A stretch of 7,023 nucleotides of DNA from Caulobacteraceae bacterium. GTDB taxonomy: Bacteria; Pseudomonadota; Alphaproteobacteria; Caulobacterales; Caulobacteraceae. Position numbers and translations under genes: made by a program. The notes beneath the pieces are model-generated. The model was not told where the DNA came from and made no database searches. It worked only from the letters and a program-made list of their open reading frames with translations. Shown here in pieces: positions 1 to 4,727 of the stretch. How positions within the stretch are numbered: the stretch's first letter is position 1; the number at the start of each line of letters is the position of its first letter. The stretch is from assembly GCA_025351125.1 (NCBI GenBank), contig JANXWN010000388.1, forward strand, positions 1 to 7,023, given 5' to 3'.

Positions 1-1170
1 CATGCCAAAGGAGAATCCGATGCTCAGACCAGCGGCGATTTTCTGCGTGGTGCTGATCATGGCGTAGAGCAGACCGACGCGGTGTTTGCCGGTTTCTAAC
101 CGCACCGCGTCGCCGACGTCGGCCACCATGGCGCGATCCAGCAAAACGAAGCTCGACGCCAAAAAGCCCATCACAAACATAAACACACCGACGAGAGCGA
201 ATGCGCCGCGCGGCAGAACGCCCATGCCGATCAATCCGAGCGAATATCCGGCGGCCGCCGTCATCACGGTGCGATGCTTGCCCCACCGCTGCGCGACCCA
301 ACTCAATATCGGCGCGCCCGCCACGCCGGCGGCGATATACGCCAGCAACAACAGGCTGGCGTTCGCGGTGGTAAATCCGCGAACGTTTCTGAAATAAAAC
401 AAGTAAACCGCGGACATCCACAGGGGGCCCAACGCCAAGCAGAAATCGGCGAGGATGATCCGCCGCATGTCAGGCCGGGAAATCATCGCCCAGTAGTCTC
501 TGGCGCGCAGGGTTTCGCCGGCGTGATCGGAAACGACCCGCTCAGGCGTCGTCGTCAGCGCCAAGACCACGCCAAGAGCGATGGCCGGAATGACGAAGCC
601 GGCTCGCACCGCCATATCGTCGATTCCGGAGCCCACAAGCGGGGCCTTAAGAACGATCGGCAGGAGGATCACGGTCACCGCGCCGAGAACCCCGACGACT
701 TGAATGACGCCGAAGATGCGGGATCGTTCGTGATACCGTCCGGCCAGCACCGAGGCCCATGACACATGCGGCAGCACGACCAGCGAATAGCCGATATAGT
801 ATAGGAGCAGCGTGACGATGAGATAAACAAAGCTCACGGCCATCGGCGGAGTAAACAAGAACCATACCGCGATCATCAACAGAGGCGCGCCCGCCGCCAT
901 CCATACACGGTAGCGGCCAAAACGCGTGCGCGATCGGTCCATCACCAAGCCAATGCCGACGTCGAACAGGGTGTCCAATAGGCGAATCGCCATGAAGGCC
1001 GCGCCGACGGCCGCCAAGCCGAGTTTAAAATGTCCGGCGTAGTACTGCGGCAGGTACACCGGCACGGCCAACGCCAGAGCGCCGATGCACAGCGACGGCA
1101 TGGCAAAGGCGACGAGGCGCGCAAGGCTGAGGTGTTGATGGGAGAATGACGGCTGCGTCGAAGCTGTCAT
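1..1170 (-). CDS. MFS transporter, GPH (MelB-like) sugar/organic-acid:cation symporter family, C-terminus cut by the window
   Basis: The minus strand is open for 390 codons from ATG at 1170 to base 1 with no stop, so the gene runs off the window. GPH symporters are usually about 450 residues, so roughly the last two helices are missing. The protein is strongly hydrophobic with about ten membrane segments visible. Residues 63-91 match the GPH signature between helices 2 and 3 (RLLDTLFDVGIG, then DRSRTRFGRYRVW). Residues 346-377 match the second-half signature (MVADVGDA..ETGKHRVGLLYA....QK). The family imports glycosides, hexuronates and similar solutes with H+ or Na+ across the inner membrane. 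Start choice is open. ATG has an AAGG 11 bases upstream, while an in-frame TTG at 1176 has the same AAGG at 5 bases. It lies 170 bases after the SDR gene on the same strand and is probably co-transcribed, so I infer that it imports or exports the pathway substrate. The substrate is unknown. Confidence 0.9.
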   Translation of the reverse strand, partial: MTASTQPSFSHQHLSLARLVAFAMPSLCIGALALAVPVYLPQYYAGHFKLGLAAVGAAFMAIRLLDTLFDVGIGLVMDRSRTRFGRYRVWMAAGAPLLMIAVWFLFTPPMAVSFVYLIVTLLLYYIGYSLVVLPHVSWASVLAGRYHERSRIFGVIQVVGVLGAVTVILLPIVLKAPLVGSGIDDMAVRAGFVIPAIALGVVLALTTTPERVVSDHAGETLRARDYWAMISRPDMRRIILADFCLALGPLWMSAVYLFYFRNVRGFTTANASLLLLAYIAAGVAGAPILSWVAQRWGKHRTVMTAAAGYSLGLIGMGVLPRGAFALVGVFMFVMGFLASSFVLLDRAMVADVGDAVRLETGKHRVGLLYAMISTTQKIAAGLSIGFSFGM

Positions 1171-1295
1171 GCGCAACGGTACCTTAGGGTGATCGGCAGG
1201 GCGTGTCCTCCTTGCGGCCGCGAGACCGCGTGTTGGCCTGCGATCATCGTCGCCACCAGACCCCGCGTCGGCGCTTCACGCAAGGGGGACTTCAC
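1167..1295 (-). CDS. Possible 42-codon leader ORF overlapping the transporter start
   Basis: A GTG at 1293-1295 is preceded by AAGGGA with a 4-base spacer. It opens a 42-codon frame that ends in TGA at 1167-1169. That stop shares the ATGA overlap with the transporter's ATG (1170-1168), a geometry typical of translational coupling. The frame is the same as that of the SDR gene just upstream, whose TAG at 1341-1343 is the last in-frame stop, so it could also be a decayed SDR tail. A perfect anti-SD match (AAGGAGGA on the minus strand, 1206-1213) lies inside it, with no ATG, GTG or TTG at a usable distance. The peptide has no recognisable domain, is rich in Arg, Pro and Gly, and may be chance in GC-rich DNA. 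Confidence 0.22.
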   Translation of the reverse strand: MKSPLREAPTRGLVATMIAGQHAVSRPQGGHALPITLRYRCA

Positions 1296-1340
1296 GCCTT
1301 CCCTTAGAGGGATGTATCCGGTCCCGACCGCGCGCCTGAT

Positions 1341-2243
1341 CTATCCCCCGCCCATCTTGCGGAAGAACTTCGCCATCTGTTCGCCCCCCCCGGCGTAGGC
1401 GACTTCGCCGGCCGTATCGGTGATCACGGCCCAATGATCGCGCACGTTTTCAACGCTCGGCGCGTCACCGAGCCAGGCGCCCTCGGTCTCGTGCAAACGC
1501 GCCACGGCAAAGGCGCCGCCGCCGGCGGTCAGGATGGTCCCTGTCGGGGCGTCCTCGGAGCATAAGAACAGAACGCCCGGCGCGATCATTGCCGGCCCCA
1601 ATTTCGTCAGCATGTCCGCCGGCATCAGGTTCTCGGTCATGCGGGTGGCGGCGACCGGGGAAATGACGTTGACATGGATGTTGTTTTTCGCGCCCTCGAT
1701 CTTCAATGTCAGCATCAAACCGACAATGCCCGCTTTAGCCGCGCCGTAATTGGCCTGACCGAAATTCCCGTAGAGCCCGGTCGGCGAGGTCACGCCGACA
1801 ATGCGGCCGTAGTTCTGCGCCTTCATGATCTCCCAAACGGCCTTGGCGCACTTGGCCGTGCCCATCAAATGTACGTCGATGACGAATTGGAAGTCGGGAA
1901 CGTCCATCTTGGAAAACGATTTGTCGCGCAAGACGCCAGCGTTGGCGATCAGGATGTCGATCCGACCCCAGGCGTCCATTGCATCCTGGACCATCCGCGC
2001 CACGCCGGCGTCGTCGGTGACCGATGAGCCGTTGGCGATTGCCGTCCCGCCCGCGGCGACGATTTCGGCGACGACCTTGCCGGCCGCGTCGGACGATCCG
2101 CCCGCGCCGTCCATCGATCCGCCTAGATCGTTGACCACCACCTTGGCCCCGCGCTTGGCCAGTTCCAACGCGTAGGCGCGCCCCAAGCCACCGCCCGCGC
2201 CGGTTACAATGGCCACTTGGCCGTCAAAGCGGATGTCCGCCAT
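1341..2243 (-). CDS. Short-chain dehydrogenase/reductase, MFE-2-like (3-hydroxyacyl-CoA dehydrogenase type)
   Basis: This is a 300-residue classical SDR. The nucleotide-binding TGAGGGLG is at 14-21, and Asp39 in VVVNDLGG at the end of beta-2 predicts NAD+ rather than NADP+. The NAG motif is at 101-103. The catalytic tetrad is complete: Asn101 region, Ser153, Tyr166 and Lys170 (S-x12-Y-x3-K). The segment FDGQVAIVTGAGGGLGRAYA followed by NDLGG and a Gly/Ser-rich loop (41-51) is typical of the dehydrogenase part of peroxisomal multifunctional enzyme 2 and its stand-alone bacterial relatives. These oxidise 3-hydroxyacyl-CoA or steroid-type substrates. The extension beyond residue 240 fits that subfamily, and no hydratase or SCP-2 domain follows. 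The ATG is supported by AGGGAGA 8 bases upstream. A TTACGTAA palindrome sits 18 bases before the ATG, suggesting direct repression. The real substrate is unknown; the CoA-ester role is inferred from family resemblance. Confidence 0.93.
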   Translation of the reverse strand: MADIRFDGQVAIVTGAGGGLGRAYALELAKRGAKVVVNDLGGSMDGAGGSSDAAGKVVAEIVAAGGTAIANGSSVTDDAGVARMVQDAMDAWGRIDILIANAGVLRDKSFSKMDVPDFQFVIDVHLMGTAKCAKAVWEIMKAQNYGRIVGVTSPTGLYGNFGQANYGAAKAGIVGLMLTLKIEGAKNNIHVNVISPVAATRMTENLMPADMLTKLGPAMIAPGVLFLCSEDAPTGTILTAGGGAFAVARLHETEGAWLGDAPSVENVRDHWAVITDTAGEVAYAGGGEQMAKFFRKMGGG

Positions 2244-2261
2244 GTGTAAAGTCTCCCTAAT

Positions 2262-2269
2262 TTACGTAA
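2262..2269. promoter_or_regulatory. TTACGTAA palindrome upstream of the SDR gene, candidate repressor operator
   Basis: This is a perfect 8-base palindrome. It lies 29 bases downstream of the TTGACC-like -35 and 3 bases before the SDR ribosome binding site (AGGGAGA, 2252-2258). That is downstream of or overlapping the expected transcription start, where a bound repressor would block the SDR-transporter transcript. The identical octamer occurs only once more in the window, between the amidohydrolase and the TetR gene. Assignment to the neighbouring TetR protein is inference. Confidence 0.5.
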
Positions 2270-2411
2270 GCCGCGTTTTGCGCGAGGCGAGGGGGAGGGG
2301 TCAAGCGCGACGTGCGGCGAGATGTGGCTGCGCGTAAACTTGACCACTATGCGGTATCGTTGAATTCTTGCCGGGTCGGGAAAAGTCGGCCCAAGGACAG
2401 GCTCCCCCTAC

Positions 2412-2450
2412 CGCTCGGCTGACGCCGAGTGCTTCCCCCGGGAGGGGAAG
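2412..2450. repeat. Two adjoining hairpins, REP-like intergenic element
   Basis: Two perfect or near-perfect hairpins abut without a spacer. The first (2412-2431) pairs CGCTCGGC with GCCGAGTG around a TGAC loop: seven Watson-Crick pairs and one G-T wobble. The second (2432-2450) pairs CTTCCCC with GGGGAAG around a five-base loop. A further 12-base palindrome, TCTCGCGCGAGA, is at 2506-2517, and an eight-C run meets five G at 2477-2490. The layout resembles dispersed intergenic palindromic elements of GC-rich proteobacteria. In the amidohydrolase transcript they could protect or attenuate the 3' end. Membership in a repeat family cannot be shown from one window. Confidence 0.5.
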
Positions 2451-2542
2451 AGAGGCGAGGTCTGAATCTTTCTCTGCCCCCCCCTGGGGGAAGTGGATCG
2501 CGCCCTCTCGCGCGAGACGAAGGGGAGCGTCCGCCGCGTCCC

Positions 2543-3403
2543 CTATCGGTCCAGCTTCAACACCCGCCGCGCATTGTCCCGCAAGAATTTGGGCCAGACG
2601 TGGTCCTTGAACGGCACGTGCGCCATGTCCCCCATGATTCGCTCCAGCGTCAGGCCCATGGGGAAATACCCGGCGTAGATGATCTTGTCCGCGCCCCGCG
2701 TATTGGCGTAGCGCACGATGGCTTTGGGGTAGTGCTTCGGCGCGAAGGCCGAGGTGGAATAGTAGAGGTTAGGCCATTTGAGCATCAGCTTGACGGCCAG
2801 ATCCTCCCACGGCTCGCAGCCGTGGCGGGTAACGAACACCAGTTCGGGAAAGTCGTACATCACCTGATCGATCAGCCGCACCTCCTGCGGCCACATTGGA
2901 AAGCGCGGCCCCGGCACACCGGCGCAGGAAAAAATCGGCACGCCCAGTTCGACGCATTTGGCGTAGATCGGGTACATTTTGGCGTCGGCAATGCCGACTT
3001 GCGGATTATAGCCGGCGTTGAATGCGGTAAAGGCGCGCACGCCGAACTTCTCGAACTGGCGCACCATGTCGCGGATGCCAGCCATGCCCCGATTGGGATC
3101 AACGTGGCCCGAAGCGATGAAGCGGTCGGGATGGTCTATGAGGGCCTTGGCGCCGATCTCGCCGTCCAGGCCGATCATGCCCGTTTCGACGCCGTGTTTG
3201 TCCATTTCCCTCAAGGTCAAGGCGATGGGGTCGCCGGCGCCGTAAAGCTCTTTGGGCACGGACTTGAACATGTATTCGACGGGAAACTCGAAATCTTTCG
3301 AGCCGTCCTTCAACTGCTCGCGGATGAAATCGTACATTTTGAAATCGTCGGCGGGAAAGCCGATCATGGTGTCGACGATACCGATTCCGTGCGGCGGGCT
3401 CAT
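2543..3403 (-). CDS. Amidohydrolase-2 fold protein lacking most canonical metal ligands
   Basis: This 286-residue protein has the layout of amidohydrolase-related TIM barrels (the ACMSD and gamma-resorcylate decarboxylase superfamily, Amidohydro_2). It has the strand-1 IVDTMIGFP at 9-17, LREMDKHGVETGMIG at 64-78, HPDRFIASGHVDP at 91-103, VPIFSCAGVPGP at 155-166, VFVTRHGCEPW at 189-199, and IIYAGYFPMGL near the C-terminus (241-251). The usual strand-1 HxH is replaced by D11-T-M13. The strand-5 His position reads Ser/Cys (159-160), and the strand-8 SD(Y/F)P motif reads GYFP (245-248), so only His194 of the common ligands remains. I recall close relatives in actinobacteria and sphingomonads with the same text, so this looks like a subfamily trait rather than decay. 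The ATG is supported by GGAG 9 bases upstream (3413-3416). It is first in the minus-strand cluster and divergent from a TetR gene. The reaction is unknown; hydrolysis or decarboxylation of a ring or acid intermediate is possible. Confidence 0.88.
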   Translation of the reverse strand: MSPPHGIGIVDTMIGFPADDFKMYDFIREQLKDGSKDFEFPVEYMFKSVPKELYGAGDPIALTLREMDKHGVETGMIGLDGEIGAKALIDHPDRFIASGHVDPNRGMAGIRDMVRQFEKFGVRAFTAFNAGYNPQVGIADAKMYPIYAKCVELGVPIFSCAGVPGPRFPMWPQEVRLIDQVMYDFPELVFVTRHGCEPWEDLAVKLMLKWPNLYYSTSAFAPKHYPKAIVRYANTRGADKIIYAGYFPMGLTLERIMGDMAHVPFKDHVWPKFLRDNARRVLKLDR

Positions 3404-3534
3404 GGCGTCAGGCTCCGGAAACGGCGCGGTCTTGAGGGGGCGAAGTTACGGGAACCATCCGCGACGCGCCCTCTTGCACCTTACGTAACATACGCGGACA
3501 CTCCGGCGTCAAAAAAGGACCCGTTCGCACCGAC
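3404..3534. promoter_or_regulatory. Divergent promoter region between amidohydrolase and TetR genes
   Basis: This 131-base spacer must drive both genes. On the minus strand TTTTTTGACG holds a good -35 (TTGACG, complement of 3507-3512), but the -10 is unclear, with weak candidates falling across the palindrome at 3481-3488. On the plus strand TTGCAC (3474-3479) with a 17-base spacer leads to GACACT (3497-3502, 3 of 6 to consensus). The palindrome would then lie inside the spacer. Either way a protein on the palindrome would touch both promoters. The boxes are weak individually. Confidence 0.4.
3481..3488. promoter_or_regulatory. TTACGTAA palindrome in the divergent region, candidate TetR operator
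   Basis: This is a perfect octamer palindrome identical to that at 2262-2269. It lies 78 bases before the amidohydrolase ATG and 46 bases before the TetR ATG, where an autoregulating TetR repressor usually binds. On the strand reading toward the minus-strand genes, both copies are preceded by CGCG two to four bases upstream. The octamer is AT-rich in a GC-rich window, so two chance copies, both in promoter regions, are unlikely. Confidence 0.6.
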
Positions 3535-4191
3535 ATGCCTGAGACGACCCCGAGCCCCCCGCCTATGGGCCCCCAACCCGACGCCGCCACCAAGGCCGCC
3601 GTCATAGCGGCGGCGGAGCGCCTGTTTGCTCTGCACGGTTTCGGCGAGGTGTCGGTGCGCGACATTACCGCCGAGGCCGGCGTCAATTTGGCAAGCATCA
3701 ACTATCATTTCGGCTCCAAAGACGCCCTGCTGTTTGAAATTTTCCGGCGGCGCACGGCCGAATTGAACCGCGAACGGGCGCGGATGCTGCACGAGGCGGC
3801 GACGCGCGAGGACGGCAGGCCCTCTGTGCGGGCTATCCTGACCGCGCTGATCGAACCGCCGTTGCGCTGGTCCGCGCCGACGCACGACCGGCGCATCGCC
3901 CTGCAATTCATCATCCGCGCCCGCAGCGAGGGCACGGCAGCCATGCGCGAGGTGCTGCGCAGCGACGTTTCCCACCTACGCCGATTTGCCGACGCTCTCA
4001 TTGCCGCTCGCCCGGATTTGCCGACGGAAGAAGTGTATTGGCGTCTGCACTTCGTGCTCGGCATGATTCACAACAACCGTTTCGCCGAGTTCGATCGCCT
4101 GCACGTGCTGTCCGACGGTCAGACCCGCGAAGGCGACGCCGAACGCCTCCTGGGACGGATGGTCGACTTCGCCGAGGCCGGGTTTGTGTGA
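3535..4191 (+). CDS. TetR/AcrR-family repressor, PsrA-like
   Basis: This 218-residue protein has a TetR DNA-binding domain at about 17-70, with helix-turn-helix text VSVRDITAEAGVNLASINYH at 39-58 followed by FGSKDALL. The all-alpha ligand domain follows. GVNL-A-(I/V)NYHFGSK, the late WRLHFVLGM at 169-177 and RMVDFAEAGF near the C-terminus (208-217) parallel the fatty-acid-responsive regulator PsrA as I remember it. The ligand may therefore be a hydrophobic acid or its CoA ester, which would suit the SDR next door. The N-terminus (1-16) is Pro-rich and not part of the fold. The start is slightly uncertain: AAGGA (3515-3519) lies 15 bases before the ATG, which is long, and Met11 at 3565 is an alternative without a ribosome binding site. 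It is transcribed divergently from the amidohydrolase with a palindrome between them, so I infer an autoregulated local repressor of the minus-strand cluster. Confidence 0.92.
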   Translation: MPETTPSPPPMGPQPDAATKAAVIAAAERLFALHGFGEVSVRDITAEAGVNLASINYHFGSKDALLFEIFRRRTAELNRERARMLHEAATREDGRPSVRAILTALIEPPLRWSAPTHDRRIALQFIIRARSEGTAAMREVLRSDVSHLRRFADALIAARPDLPTEEVYWRLHFVLGMIHNNRFAEFDRLHVLSDGQTREGDAERLLGRMVDFAEAGFV

Positions 4192-4277
4192 CGAAATGGT
4201 AGCGGGCGCGACGAAACGTTGCGTCATAGCGGCGGCGCTTCGAAACCGACGACGAACGGCGACGGACCGCGCGGCCC

Positions 4278-4305
4278 TTGCCCCCGCGCCCCGCTGACCT
4301 ATAAT
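4278..4305 (+). promoter_or_regulatory. Sigma-70-type promoter for the small membrane protein and probably the ATPase
   Basis: A perfect -10 hexamer TATAAT lies at 4300-4305. TTGCCC at 4278-4283 lies 16 bases upstream of it and matches the TTG core of the -35. Transcription would start near 4312. This makes upstream start codons for the small ORF (ATG at 4219) impossible on this transcript and leaves only about six leader bases before the ATG at 4318. It therefore favours the TTG at 4369, which has its own ribosome binding site. No operator-like palindrome overlaps it. Confidence 0.6.
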
Positions 4306-4368
4306 TCGGTTGCGGCGATGGCATCTGGCCGGTCGTCGGAAGGCGGCCACAAAACGGAGAACACCGAC

Positions 4369-4617
4369 TTGAGTTCGATCTACGATTTGGTGACGATGGT
4401 GTTGTTCGCCGGTTTGGCTGTGCTGTTCCTGCAACGCTCGACCGCGCCGGAGCCGCAGGATCACATGTGGCAATACGCGCCGCCAGCCATCGCGCTGGCG
4501 ACCGCCAATCAGGTGGGTAACAAACTTCCGGAGATCGCTTGGGTGGCATGGCTGATCATCGCCGCGGCGGTGATCTATGTCGTTTACGTCTTGAAGCCGT
4601 TCAGACCCACGTCGTGA
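4369..4617 (+). CDS. Small two-helix inner-membrane protein with probable TTG start
   Basis: With the TTG start at 4369 the protein has 82 residues. The order is a short N-terminus, membrane helix 1 (about 5-21, DLVTMVLFAGLAVLFLQ), a loop with charged PEPQDHMWQY (28-37), a moderately hydrophobic stretch 38-50 ending near a conserved-looking GN (50-51), membrane helix 2 (about 56-75), and a LKPF tail. TTG is chosen because GGAG (4356-4359) lies 9 bases upstream and the promoter -10 is at 4300-4305. ATG 4318 has no ribosome binding site, and ATG 4219 lies upstream of the promoter. I recall similar short proteins in sphingomonads under the name XrtV sorting-system accessory protein. That is memory only, and no exosortase or PEP-CTERM protein is in this window. 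The gene lies 110 bases upstream of, and co-directional with, the ATPase. The function is unknown; a membrane anchor or partner for the ATPase is one inference. Confidence 0.72.
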   Translation: MSSIYDLVTMVLFAGLAVLFLQRSTAPEPQDHMWQYAPPAIALATANQVGNKLPEIAWVAWLIIAAAVIYVVYVLKPFRPTS

Positions 4618-4629
4618 TATCGTCGTGGG
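4606..4629 (+). other. Imperfect inverted repeat across the stop codon of the small membrane protein gene
   Basis: CCCACG (4606-4611) pairs with CGTGGG (4624-4629). After a T-T mismatch, CG pairs with CG, leaving a small loop that contains the TGA stop. No T-run follows, so it is not a classical terminator. It could weakly affect read-through into the ATPase gene. Confidence 0.3.
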
Positions 4630-4727
4630 CGGTTGGGGTCGCCTTAGGCGCTCAGACGTGTTTTATACAGAGCACGACGACAGTCGGTCGTAAGCACGCG
4701 CGATAGTTCGGGGATTTCGAGGGTCGG

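Larger units (their letters stand above)
2244..2542. other. 299-base gap between amidohydrolase and SDR genes: hairpins plus SDR promoter region
   Basis: No credible gene lies here. The half next to the amidohydrolase stop (about 2400-2530) is rich in G-runs, C-runs and hairpins. The half next to the SDR gene holds a TTGACC-like -35 on the minus strand (GGTCAA at 2299-2304), a weak AT-richer -10 around 2280, the TTACGTAA palindrome and the ribosome binding site. A purine-rich box recurs: CGCGAGGCGAGGGGGAGGGG from 2281 and the similar stretch from 2511 agree at 17 of 20 positions. A related GGGAGGGG...GAGGCGAGG lies at 2440-2460. No T-tract follows the hairpins, so a classical intrinsic terminator is not evident. 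Confidence 0.6.

Noticed and set aside
274..1124. Plus-strand 162-codon ORF (274-762) and minus-strand ORFs at 647-904 and 942-1124
   Set aside because: All lie within the uninterrupted 390-codon minus-strand transporter frame, which carries GPH signatures and membrane helices. The short ORFs have shadow-type composition.
2429..3607. 392-codon plus-strand ORF opposite the amidohydrolase, longer than the gene itself
   Set aside because: Its translation is low-complexity (His/Arg/Gly/Asp-rich) with no fold or ribosome binding site. The opposite strand has clear family motifs, a ribosome binding site and an upstream promoter. It is an antisense shadow of GC-rich coding DNA.
3601..4237. 15-base exact repeat GTCATAGCGGCGGCG at 3601-3615 and 4223-4237
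   Set aside because: One copy lies in the TetR coding sequence and the other just after the gene. The GCGGCGG core is common in this composition and no extended similarity flanks it, so chance is sufficient.
3976..4549. Two overlapping minus-strand ORFs (165 and 183 codons) opposite the TetR 3' end and the small membrane protein
   Set aside because: Arg-rich translations without motifs. They oppose a well-supported TetR C-terminus and a promoter-equipped small membrane gene.
4640..4669. Possible separate promoter for the ATPase (TTATAC near 4663-4668) and small palindrome CGCCTTAGGCG at 4640-4650
   Set aside because: No acceptable -35 at 16-18 bases, and the palindrome is only 4 pairs with a 3-base loop and no T-run. 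Kept out of the feature list as promoter or terminator.
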